IMG/VR virus record: IMGVR_UViG_3300024999_000297
Coordinates: 1 to 29,678 of that record
Origin: a virus
Direction: 5' to 3' (one strand)
Length of the DNA stretch: 29,678 bases
The notes under the pieces are model-generated. The model worked only from the letters and a program-made list of their open reading frames with translations, was not told the DNA's origin and did not search any database. The first letter of the stretch is position 1. Every line of letters begins with the position of its first letter. Positions 24,465 through 29,678 of the stretch are shown here, one piece after another. The translations under genes and the position numbers were made by a program.

Positions 24465-24483
24465 CACCGCAATTCAGACAAAA

Positions 24484-24532
24484 TAAAAAAGTCGGCTACT
24501 AACACGATCCCGAAGGAAAGTATCAGTAGCCG
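24484..24532 (-). terminator. Intrinsic terminator upstream of the terL unit
   Basis: On the minus strand CGGCTACT pairs with AGTAGCCG around a 24-nt inner loop that itself contains CC-TTCG-GG. It is followed after two bases by TTTTTTATTT. It lies 20 bases after the end of the Cys-rich gene. Confidence 0.75.
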
Positions 24533-24554
24533 CCTGTTATCAGGTAGGCAAGTA

Positions 24555-25103
24555 TTAAAATTTCATAGCTACGTATCGCAATGGTACTATGTCGATGTTT
24601 TTAATATGTTCCACCAAGGAATTGTAGATTAACATTCCAGGCCCCATTGTATCAACATGAATTTGCTCAACTTCATATTTTTTACAGCAAAGACTCACAA
24701 TAGATAGCATTTGCGATATATCCCTGCATTTGGCGGTATATGCTTTTTCGTCCACGATATCTTTTACAATGACCTCGATTTCATGTCTATCACATTCAAC
24801 TTGTAACGTTGTCCTGGTAAAGCCATTTATATGGCCTTCTTTTCTTTGTTTGATAAGTTCATCGTGTCTCCGGCTATTCTCTGCTGTTCTTTTAATTTCA
24901 GCCACACTAGTTAATCCACCTGTCCTGTGACCAATCAAGTAACTATCATCAACGTATGTTTTGCCTAAACAAATATTTCTGTTTTCATTACACCCTTTAC
25001 ATGGATCACCTTGGCTATTTACCAGCATCCAGCAATATTGACCATCCATAGTGCAAGTGGAGGGCACATAACCCTGTTGAACGCACATTTGTTTATAATC
25101 CAT
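24555..25103 (-). CDS. Cys-rich protein with RNase-H/terminase-nuclease-like C-terminus (unknown)
   Basis: A 182-aa protein. The N-terminal 45 residues hold at least six cysteines (C7, C17, C24, C36, C39, C45), possibly a zinc-binding module. The C-terminal half resembles the second half of a terminase-type RNase H nuclease. A strand (HEIEVIVKDIVDEKAYT) and helix (MLSIVSLCCKKYEV) lead to IHVDTMGPGMLIYNSLVEHI. This recalls the RIDETGLGGVLIEPLQ segment of the terminase in this window. The first catalytic aspartate of such nucleases is not obvious. The fold is therefore a guess. Co-transcription with the phosphatase upstream and terL downstream is likely. AGAGGAG lies about 15 bases before ATG 25103. 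Confidence 0.55.
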   Translation of the reverse strand: MDYKQMCVQQGYVPSTCTMDGQYCWMLVNSQGDPCKGCNENRNICLGKTYVDDSYLIGHRTGGLTSVAEIKRTAENSRRHDELIKQRKEGHINGFTRTTLQVECDRHEIEVIVKDIVDEKAYTAKCRDISQMLSIVSLCCKKYEVEQIHVDTMGPGMLIYNSLVEHIKNIDIVPLRYVAMKF

Positions 25104-25136
25104 AATAATCTTTATTCTCCTCTCGTTTTCGAGTAG

Positions 25137-25274
25137 TTACATCTGTTCCTTCGTGGTCTGCTCAATAATCTTAACTTTTCCATCATGGCACGTTATCTTA
25201 ACTTCGCCATAGTCAGGTAGAGTTATTGTTTTCTGCTTACCGTTGTCATGGATAACTATTTTGCGTTCACTCAC
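25137..25274 (-). CDS. Small DUF2292-like peptide (45 aa)
   Basis: GTG 25274 starts 3 bases after the phosphatase stop, with AGGGG in the end of that gene as ribosome binding site. The protein has about 45 residues, containing KIVIHDNGKQKTITLPDYG, EVKITCHDGKVKIIEQ and an end KEQM. The pattern 'yGxvxi..hdGkv..ie' is like the DUF2292 (YezD-like) short-protein family, of unknown function. It is compact and beta-rich. It is clearly in the same operon, and the size alone would hide it from many annotations. Confidence 0.6.
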   Translation of the reverse strand: MSERKIVIHDNGKQKTITLPDYGEVKITCHDGKVKIIEQTTKEQM

Positions 25275-25277
25275 GGC

Positions 25278-25742
25278 TTAACGTCCCCTCTCTCCCCAAT
25301 GCATCCGCAGATATTCCCTGATCCCATTCTTCGGATTGTAGGCAGGATATAGCTTTCTGAACTCAACTTCAGCTTCTTCAAACGAATCAGGTAGCTCATT
25401 TCGCATACTCAGCATCGCTACCGATGGTCCACGGCTCTCCCCCTGGTTGCAATGCACGAGTACCCTTAATCCATTAATCAGGGACCCACGAATGAAGTCG
25501 AGTGCTGCATTAACCATTGACTCGGAGAAGTATATCGGGTTATCAACATCAACCATGTTCAAGGCTATTTCGTTACCTCGGACGGCGTAGAGGTATTCGG
25601 GGTGGTCCTTGGGTAGGGCGCGTCCAGTGTAGCCAACGAAGGCCCTGTGGTGTGGGTCTTTGTTGCAATGACAGATGGCACCGTTGAAGTTAAGGCAGTC
25701 GGCCTGGTTTCCGACGAATAGGTTTGGCTTTACTTCGATCAT
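25278..25742 (-). CDS. Dual-specificity protein phosphatase
   Basis: A 154-aa protein with the Cys-based phosphatase signature. The active-site loop is HCNQGESRGPS (H97, C98, R104), with the expected preceding strand (GLRVLVHC) and the following helix SVAMLSMRNEL. A candidate general acid is D65 or D67 in NMVDVDNP. The motif HC-x-x-G-x-S-R matches dual-specificity phosphatases. It would remove phosphate from Tyr or Ser/Thr, or from another phosphate ester. It is expressed from the phage operon between the terS-like and terL genes, and AGGAGG lies about 10 bases before ATG 25742. A regulatory role towards a host or phage target is likely, but no substrate can be named. Confidence 0.85.
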   Translation of the reverse strand: MIEVKPNLFVGNQADCLNFNGAICHCNKDPHHRAFVGYTGRALPKDHPEYLYAVRGNEIALNMVDVDNPIYFSESMVNAALDFIRGSLINGLRVLVHCNQGESRGPSVAMLSMRNELPDSFEEAEVEFRKLYPAYNPKNGIREYLRMHWGERGR

Positions 25743-25790
25743 TGTGGGGGCACCTCCTATTTGGTTTAATTACTTTTAAGACATTTGGGC

Positions 25791-25819
25791 AATAAGAAAA
25801 GCCCTGTTTAAAACAGAGC
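25791..25819 (-). terminator. Intrinsic terminator before the phosphatase gene
   Basis: On the minus strand GCTCTGTTT pairs with AAACAGGGC (one G-U), followed by TTTTCTTATT. It ends about 50 bases before the phosphatase start. It could terminate or attenuate transcripts that cross the 470-bp spacer. Confidence 0.7.
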
Positions 25820-25878
25820 CGTTAAGGCGAATCTTAAATTTTGTAATATATCAGGTAGCGACCTAGTGGCGCGTTTTC

Positions 25879-25918
25879 ATACCCCCACCTGGTTGGTTTT
25901 GGTCCCCCCAGGGGGTAT
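25879..25918. repeat. GC-rich dyad, possible cos core
   Basis: ATACCCCC and GGGGGTAT form an 8-bp inverted repeat, with further CCTGG/CCAGG symmetry inside. GC-rich partial symmetry is characteristic of cohesive-end sites, but the cut positions cannot be read from the sequence. Confidence 0.35.
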
Positions 25919-26047
25919 ATGGCTCAAGGAACATGCCTATCCTGCCCCGGAACATACCTCACACCATGTAAACTCAACACCATGGCTAGACATGACACAT
26001 TGTTACTGCCTTCACCTTGGGTCCGATAACTATGATTACGTAAAGTA

Positions 26048-26082
26048 GCGAATGTTACACAACCGACTTATGTAACATTCGC
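26048..26082. repeat. Perfect hairpin, 12-bp arms, 11-nt loop
   Basis: GCGAATGTTACA and TGTAACATTCGC are exact inverted copies, loop CAACCGACTTA. It lies 3 bp from the next hairpin. No T run follows on either strand, so it is not a terminator. Confidence 0.8.
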
Positions 26083-26085
26083 GTT

Positions 26086-26124
26086 AATCGCTACATCCCT
26101 TGCGAGAGTAGGGATGTAGCGATT
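26086..26124. repeat. Perfect hairpin, 14-bp arms, 11-nt loop
   Basis: AATCGCTACATCCC and GGGATGTAGCGATT are exact inverted copies, loop TTGCGAGAGTA. Both arms contain GTAGCGA or its complement. With its neighbour it forms a tandem pair whose loops have equal length. Confidence 0.8.
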
Positions 26125-26212
26125 ATAGTAATTGAATTACATTGGATAACGTGACATTGCATAGGTATTATGTGCGTAAAATCCACTGTACACGGACACT
26201 AACGAACATCGC

Positions 26213-26707
26213 CTAACCCTTTGGGGTAACATCTACCATCATGCCACGGTCCTTTAGTTGCTGGTTGATCAACTCCGTGATATCATCCTTATCCCCTCCT
26301 CCCTGGGCCTTGATCTTAGTCTCGGCTATCTGGCGGATCGTCGAGAGGAAGTTGTTGCGGGCGTTCAGGGTGTAGTGACTGACGGGTAGCAGCTTGAGGG
26401 ACTCGATACCCCCCATGGCCTCCTGCATGACGTAGTCAAGGATTTGCTCAGGACTTAGGGTTTTAACATCTATCACGGGCATTGAGGAGGTCCGGGATTT
26501 GCTTAGTTGCTTCAATGTATCAACATTTAGCATCATATGTTTATTCTTATGTTTGGATAGGTTTGCTGTGTTAAGATTAATACCTTTAGTTTCCATAATG
26601 GCGATGATCTGAGTATATGACTTTCCCTCGTTAATGATCATACGCTCGATCTCTTCACGGAATCCACTATTGCAAATCTTACATTGTACCCCTGCTACCT
26701 CTGACAT
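26213..26707 (-). CDS. Putative terminase small subunit
   Basis: A 164-aa protein with a zinc-knuckle and HTH-like N-terminus. CKICNSGFREEIERMIINEGKS is followed by YTQIIAIMETKGINLNTANLSKHKNKH, the familiar pattern of phage small terminases (a CxxC, a helix and a recognition helix with S-x-H-x-x-x-H). The second half is helical (SPEQILDYVMQEAMGGIESL, RNNFLSTIRQIAETKIKAQ) and suits oligomer formation. It ends with KDRGMMVDVTPKG. ATG 26707 follows GGGGTG. It would bind the packaging site and load TerL. The large terminase is about 2 kb further downstream, with the 470-bp spacer and four other genes between them. That is unusual, so the call is moderately sure. Confidence 0.65.
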   Translation of the reverse strand: MSEVAGVQCKICNSGFREEIERMIINEGKSYTQIIAIMETKGINLNTANLSKHKNKHMMLNVDTLKQLSKSRTSSMPVIDVKTLSPEQILDYVMQEAMGGIESLKLLPVSHYTLNARNNFLSTIRQIAETKIKAQGGGDKDDITELINQQLKDRGMMVDVTPKG

Positions 26708-26719
26708 AGTTACACCCCA

Positions 26720-26799
26720 TTTTAAAGGTCCATAAAGCCTTTAACCCTGTATATCTTTAAAACCTTAATAAACTACTTTAAATACTTTAAATACTGGAG
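26720..26799. repeat. Short CTTTAAA-type repeats upstream of the terS-like gene
   Basis: The word CTTTAAA or its near variants recurs, with ACTTTAAAT repeated in tandem at about 26775-26793. The whole stretch is AT-rich and non-coding. It may be a binding region for a regulator or just low-complexity leader sequence. Confidence 0.3.
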
Positions 26800-26857
26800 A
26801 CATGGGGGAGATGCGGACTGCTGAAAACAACCTATGTTTTTACAAGGCCTTAATGCT

Positions 26858-26998
26858 CTAAGCGCCATCAAGTTTTACCTCATTCTCTTTCTCCTTCGCA
26901 CACACCGGACAACGCGCCCTCTCCAGATAGGAGAAGAACTTCTTTTTGCATATTGGGCATCTATAGAGGGTTGGCTGAATCATTGTTCTCTTAGGCAC
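26858..26998 (-). CDS. Small zinc-ribbon protein (46 aa)
   Basis: I choose GTG 26998, with AAGGCGG eight bases upstream. This gives 46 aa with CPICKKKF and CPVCAKEK, a four-cysteine zinc ribbon, and a C-terminus KENEVKLDGA. The same frame continues upstream through the terminator hairpin, which argues against a longer start. No family name. It is the first gene after the late promoter and terminator. Confidence 0.55.
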   Translation of the reverse strand: MPKRTMIQPTLYRCPICKKKFFSYLERARCPVCAKEKENEVKLDGA

Positions 26999-27023
26999 CG
27001 CAATCACCGCCTTATAGACATAG

Positions 27024-27052
27024 AAAAAGCGCCACCTTGCGGAAGCGCTTTT
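27024..27052 (-). terminator. Promoter-proximal intrinsic terminator
   Basis: On the minus strand AAAAGCGC pairs with GCGCTTTT around TTCCGCAAGGTG (with inner CC/GG pairs), followed by TTTTTC. It lies roughly 30-55 bases after the expected start of the late promoter transcript, so it should stop most transcripts there unless they are modified. Confidence 0.75.
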
Positions 27053-27085
27053 GTGCGTTTTCGTTTCATAAAATTTGATACTAGT

Positions 27086-27114
27086 ATTGTAACACGGCAT
27101 ATTCGTGATGTAAA
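27086..27114 (-). promoter_or_regulatory. SigA-like late promoter
   Basis: On the minus strand: -35 TTTACA, 17-bp spacer, -10 TACAAT preceded by TG (extended -10 TGTTACAAT). A start near 27079 is predicted. It lies between the ArpU-like gene and the packaging genes, where the late promoter is expected. Confidence 0.7.
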
Positions 27115-27141
27115 TGTAGACTTATTGTAGCAGGTTGTCAA
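27113..27141 (-). promoter_or_regulatory. Second overlapping promoter candidate
   Basis: TTGACA with a 17-bp spacer and TACATT as -10. The -35 is perfect but the -10 is weak (4 of 6). It overlaps the -35 of the stronger downstream candidate, so it may be activator-dependent or non-functional. Confidence 0.4.
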
Positions 27142-27157
27142 GCCCCTGAAAAACCCG

Positions 27158-27697
27158 CTAAAGCGCTAACCGCAAGCCATCCACGCCAAAGATCATAACA
27201 CTTAGCTCTTCAACCATGTCATTTTTCCACGTATATACTGACTTTTCACAACAGTGAAGTTCTGCAGCTATAACCCGAACTCGTTCCTTCCACGGCATTA
27301 AACTCTTAACGGGATCTAGGTAAAGCTTGTCAATAACAAGATACTTTTCAGGTTTTCCTTGCTCTATCATCTTTGTCCGAAGCTCTACAAGGGATATTTC
27401 TACTTGCATGACCATTACCAGAGTTCGCGCCCTGCCGCGCCTTATGGCGTAAACGATAACATCCTCCATGTCAGATTCCTCAAAATTGTAGGCTTCTAGA
27501 TCTTCGCCCGAAACTTTATCCTGCGAAAGTTCGATGTGCTTAATCAGGCTCAGATATTTTTTAAGCAGGAGTTCGGTGTTATGGAATCTGTTTTTACGTA
27601 TTCGCTCTCGATCTTCATTTTTCTGCAACTTCAGTGCTTCGATGGCAGCTGCCGTAGCAATTTCCTGAATGTTGATACTACCAAGCTTTTTACCCAT
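27158..27697 (-). CDS. ArpU-like late transcription regulator
   Basis: A 179-aa protein with a C-terminal sigma-region-4-like HTH: KERVRVIAAELHCCEKSVYTWKNDMVEELSVMIFG. The pattern 'iA..l.cs.rtvyr.k...i.eLs..lfG' is found in ArpU and related Firmicutes phage late regulators. The first half (IATAAAIEALKLQKNEDRERIRK) is an amphipathic region that is normally variable in this family. The position immediately upstream of the late promoter and packaging genes is exactly the family's usual place. ATG 27697 follows GGAGGTG. It could activate the weak TTGACA/TACATT promoter or relieve the terminator. That specific mechanism is inferred. Confidence 0.7.
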   Translation of the reverse strand: MGKKLGSINIQEIATAAAIEALKLQKNEDRERIRKNRFHNTELLLKKYLSLIKHIELSQDKVSGEDLEAYNFEESDMEDVIVYAIRRGRARTLVMVMQVEISLVELRTKMIEQGKPEKYLVIDKLYLDPVKSLMPWKERVRVIAAELHCCEKSVYTWKNDMVEELSVMIFGVDGLRLAL

Positions 27698-27712
27698 AAG
27701 GGCTTACACCTC

Positions 27713-28189
27713 CTAAACCCTACTCCAAAATGACGCCTTTTTAGCTCTCTCCCCGACTTCCCTATGGCTCAGTTTCTTTACTGTGCTTGCGTCCTCTAAT
27801 GTCCACCCGTTTCGCATTCTCCAAGTGAATAATTCGTAGGATATGCCGTTTTCAATGGCTCTCTCAATGACATCCTTTGGGTATACCCAATTATCTTTTC
27901 GATTTTGAAGCATTATCTCCTTTTTGTTGGACAAGGGCTGAGTTGCAGCACGTTCAGGGTCCCAACTTCGTTCGATGCGCCTATAAAAGGTTTTGGGCTT
28001 AATACCATTCTGCTCAGCTAGTTTCACCCAATTTTTCACACTCCGTCTTTGACGTGGCGGTGTTGTTAAGGCTCTAGTCTTCGGCCACGCTGACCTTCTG
28101 ATTCGGATAGTTAATGTTCCCGGACTTATGCCATTTTGCCGTGCCTGATCATATTCCTGGGGAGTAATGTAATACTCGTAATTGCTCAT
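27713..28189 (-). CDS. Three-repeat HTH-like DNA-binding protein
   Basis: A 158-aa protein built from three similar units of about 40 residues. Each has a short helix, then 'NGI', a recognition-like helix and a 'W...A/E' end: ARQNGISPGTLTIRIRRSAW, AEQNGIKPKTFYRRIERSW and AIENGISYELFTWRMRNGW. The units match the HTH pattern commonly seen beside HNH and AP2-type homing endonucleases and in phage regulators (nGIs..tfy.Ri..GW..e.A). There is no nuclease motif in the remainder. Tandem units suggest binding to a repeated DNA site. ATG 28189 overlaps the stop of the gene upstream. The target is unknown. Confidence 0.6.
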   Translation of the reverse strand: MSNYEYYITPQEYDQARQNGISPGTLTIRIRRSAWPKTRALTTPPRQRRSVKNWVKLAEQNGIKPKTFYRRIERSWDPERAATQPLSNKKEIMLQNRKDNWVYPKDVIERAIENGISYELFTWRMRNGWTLEDASTVKKLSHREVGERAKKASFWSRV

Positions 28190-28617
28190 CTCGTTTCAAC
28201 CCGGTTTTCAATATCTACCCCTAATGCGAATATTGCGCGACATACCGCGTGGCTCAAGTGTTCGTCTTGTTTGTCCCCAGCAAGGTACGCATACACGTGA
28301 ATGAGTAAGTGGTTCAGATGATCGCGGGTCGATATATTACGCCAGTTTTGATCACTTCCGTATTTGTCGAAGCCTTCTTTCAAAACTTTAGCTGTCGCGA
28401 ATAGTGCCTTCGGATCAACTAGATCGAATCGGTATTCAACCTTTGATTGTTTTCCACCTAACTTATTTACTTCTATCGGCGCGTCTTTTCCAACGCCTGA
28501 TATTAAGACCTTGGACTTATATATAATCTTAGCGTCGTATGGTACATCACCGCATCCGTTGCACGGGAACTTATCCGCCGGGGTGTGTTCATTTCCACAA
28601 CCTTCGCATCTACTCAT
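28186..28617 (-). CDS. DUF5664-like (dATP/dGTP diphosphohydrolase-like) protein with N-terminal zinc ribbon
   Basis: A 143-aa protein. CEGCGNEHTP...CNGCGDVP (residues 4-23) is a zinc ribbon. The rest follows the DUF5664/MazG-like pattern: VEYRFDLVDPKALFATAKVLKEGFDKYG, NWRN, RDHLNHLLIHVYAYLAGD and EHLSHAVCRAIFAL. The family is helical and shares its fold with nucleotide pyrophosphohydrolases. The acidic E/D residues and the conserved FDKYG-x-x-NW segment are visible, though the K-x-R-x-DLvP start is altered (KVEYRFDLVD). In this nucleotide-metabolism cluster it may act on dNTPs. Substrate preference cannot be read. The ATG overlaps the end of the dCMP deaminase gene. Confidence 0.65.
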   Translation of the reverse strand: MSRCEGCGNEHTPADKFPCNGCGDVPYDAKIIYKSKVLISGVGKDAPIEVNKLGGKQSKVEYRFDLVDPKALFATAKVLKEGFDKYGSDQNWRNISTRDHLNHLLIHVYAYLAGDKQDEHLSHAVCRAIFALGVDIENRVETR

Positions 28618-29059
28618 TCTCTTTTACCTCCACCATTTGCAATCTTGCTTCATTCGCCAACTGTTCTGCGAATTCATTTTTTAAACCCTTGAGATAATAA
28701 ACAGTACAGATCCCTGCGTTTATAAGCATCTTTGTACATAAAGCACACGGCTGGTCTGTAACGTAAATATCTGCCCCATCAATCGCTATGCCGTGCTTAG
28801 CTGCCTGGATGATGGCATTCTGCTCAGCATGTACAGCTTTACACAATTCATAACGCTCACCGGAGGGAATCCCCAGCTTCTCTCGTAAGCATCCGTCTTT
28901 TGTGCAATGTGTAATTCCCGATGGGGCTCCGTTGTATCCAGTGCTAAGTATTTGCTTGTTGCGAATAATGACTGCACCTACATGCCTTCTGGAACACGTC
29001 GCCCGAGTGGAAACCGTTTTGGCTAAATTCATAAAATACTCATTCCAGGTTGGCCTCAT
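28610..29059 (-). CDS. dCMP deaminase
   Basis: A protein of about 149 aa starting at ATG 29059 (MRPTWNEYFMNLAKTVSTRATC). It has the zinc-dependent deaminase motifs HAE (H77, E79) and PCxxC (C105, C108), and the ComEB/dCMP-deaminase extras GYNGAPSG with HCTKDGC and SGERYELC. It converts dCMP to dUMP, which with the dUTPase next door supplies thymidylate synthase. An upstream TTG at 29065 is also in frame but is embedded in the dUTPase stop region. Full length for the family. The end overlaps the next gene by eight bases. Confidence 0.92.
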   Translation of the reverse strand: MRPTWNEYFMNLAKTVSTRATCSRRHVGAVIIRNKQILSTGYNGAPSGITHCTKDGCLREKLGIPSGERYELCKAVHAEQNAIIQAAKHGIAIDGADIYVTDQPCALCTKMLINAGICTVYYLKGLKNEFAEQLANEARLQMVEVKENE

Positions 29060-29061
29060 CT

Positions 29062-29493
29062 TCAAAACTTTCCCGTTGATCCGAATCCGTCAACCCCTCG
29101 ATCACTTCCTGAAAGCTCATCCACTTTGAAAAATCGGGCAATATAACAAGGGAAAATAACAAGTTGGGCTAATCTCTCATTGGGTTCAATGACTAAGGTC
29201 TTGTCGATGATGTTAGAAATGCTCATAAAGATCTCTCCACGATACCCGGAGTCTATCGTTCCGATGAGAGCCACCTTACCCTCGCTAGACGCTCCACTTC
29301 GTGGAAATACTAACCCTACATGCTCTGGTGGTATCTCTACTGCTACGCCTGTTGGGATCTTAACGATTGACTCCGGATGAAGAATCAAAGGATGATCGAT
29401 TCGTGCCCTCAGATCTGCTCCAGCGTCTCCCGGATGCTTGCGAGTCGGTTCAAAGATTGGATCATGGGTATTTACAAGTTTATAGTTAATCAT
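29062..29493 (-). CDS. dut: dUTP diphosphatase
   Basis: A 143-aa trimeric-type dUTPase with all five motifs. These are DAGADL (23-28), PRSG (64-67), GTIDSGYRGE (78-87, with catalytic D81 and Y84), NERLAQLVI (105-113) and the C-terminal P-loop-like DRGVDGFGSTG (131-141). It hydrolyses dUTP to dUMP and pyrophosphate, keeping uracil out of DNA and feeding thymidylate synthesis. Start ATG 29493; the helicase gene upstream stops with TAG at 29497-29499, leaving only three bases between them. Complete and apparently functional. Confidence 0.95.
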   Translation of the reverse strand: MINYKLVNTHDPIFEPTRKHPGDAGADLRARIDHPLILHPESIVKIPTGVAVEIPPEHVGLVFPRSGASSEGKVALIGTIDSGYRGEIFMSISNIIDKTLVIEPNERLAQLVIFPCYIARFFKVDELSGSDRGVDGFGSTGKF

Positions 29494-29496
29494 GCA

Positions 29497-29678
29497 CTAA
29501 GCCCCTCCCTTAACTTGCTCAATTCTCGCCTTGACTGCATCCATCAAGGCATCTTGCCCTGCAGCTTTTCGTTCCAAAGCATCCACCGCGTCCTCATCCA
29601 TCGTGCCCTCTGCTACAAGTCGCATGACTACAATACGCCTCGTCTGACCTTGTCTGTGTACCCTTGCATTCGCTTGTT
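29497..29678 (-). CDS. SNF2-type helicase, C-terminal end (continues off right edge)
   Basis: The last 60 codons of a gene whose start lies beyond the window. The sequence QANARVHRQGQTRRIVV is helicase motif VI (Q-x-x-x-R-x-H-R-x-G-Q) of SF2/SNF2 proteins. It is followed by VMRLVAEGTMDEDAVDALERKAAGQDALMD, as in phage DEAD/DEAH SNF2-like helicases, and the stop TAG at 29497-29499. Such enzymes are typical of the replication region of Firmicutes phages, and this fits the orientation from replication (right) to late genes (left). Confidence 0.85.
   Translation of the reverse strand, partial: QANARVHRQGQTRRIVVMRLVAEGTMDEDAVDALERKAAGQDALMDAVKARIEQVKGGA

Larger units (their letters stand above)
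25820..26212. other. Long non-coding spacer between terS-like gene and phosphatase, candidate packaging site
   Basis: No credible gene lies here (a 60-codon plus-strand frame has no supporting features). It contains a GC-rich imperfect dyad (ATACCCCC/GGGGGTAT), two perfect long hairpins and four copies of the 7-mer GTAGCGA: 25855-25861, 26045-26051 and 26116-26122 direct, 26088-26094 inverted. Being adjacent to a DNA-binding terS-like gene, it may be the cos or pac region. It may instead be a transcribed structured RNA, since the late transcript passes through it. Confidence 0.5.

Noticed and set aside
25866-26048. Plus-strand 60-codon frame in the 470-bp spacer
   Set aside because: Poor ribosome binding site, odd composition (many H, W, P) and it crosses the GC-rich dyad, so it is probably chance.
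26834-27130. Plus-strand 98-codon frame opposite the small zinc-ribbon gene
   Set aside because: It runs through the terminator and the promoter and lacks a start signal; the minus-strand ribbon peptide has clear CxxC pairs.
1-29678. CRISPR arrays, tRNA or rRNA genes
   Set aside because: No regularly spaced repeats, cloverleaf-like segments or rRNA words were seen; nothing supports such a call.

Overview
The window is most of the late (packaging, head and tail) half of a siphovirus-type prophage or temperate phage of a Firmicutes host. Evidence for the host group is the strong purine-rich ribosome binding sites, frequent TTG and GTG starts, SigA-like promoters and the protein families present. 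A clostridial host of the Desulfitobacterium/Desulfosporosinus kind would fit the Xer-like recombinase at the left edge, but that is a recollection of family resemblance, not a test.

Almost everything from about 2.1 kb rightwards lies on the minus strand, so the phage map reads from right to left. From the right edge: the C-terminus of an SNF2-type helicase (29497-29678), dUTPase, dCMP deaminase, a DUF5664-like protein, a three-repeat DNA-binding protein and an ArpU-like late regulator (27158-27697). Next comes a probable late promoter (27086-27114) with an intrinsic terminator about 30 nt downstream of its expected start. A zinc-ribbon peptide, a TerS-like protein and a 470-bp untranslated region with two perfect tandem hairpins follow. 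Then come a dual-specificity phosphatase, a DUF2292-like peptide, a Cys-rich protein, a zinc-ribbon peptide, TerL, portal, three small genes (the middle one an Acb2-type cyclic-nucleotide sponge), protease/scaffold, a decoration-like protein and the major capsid protein. After these are the head-tail connectors, tail tube, the G/GT tail chaperones with a C CCA AAG slippery site, a plus-strand membrane 'moron', the tape measure, a propeller/FN3 tail protein, the tail hub and a set of fibre-like proteins ending at 2104.

The left 2.1 kb differs. It holds the end of an unidentified plus-strand gene, a Xer-like tyrosine recombinase broken by a small internal deletion/frameshift, and a minus-strand pair (ribbon-helix-helix protein plus an unknown 130-aa protein). 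The pair is bracketed by near-identical TTATGCG(A)CATAACT sites and looks like a mobile two-gene cassette beside its recombinase. No holin or endolysin is visible where lysis genes would be expected.

The most interesting points are the Acb2-like anti-CBASS protein in the head operon, the late operon punctuated by several coding-strand intrinsic terminators (suggesting processive antitermination), the tandem hairpins with repeated GTAGCGA words between terS and the remaining packaging genes, and the repeat-bracketed RHH cassette.
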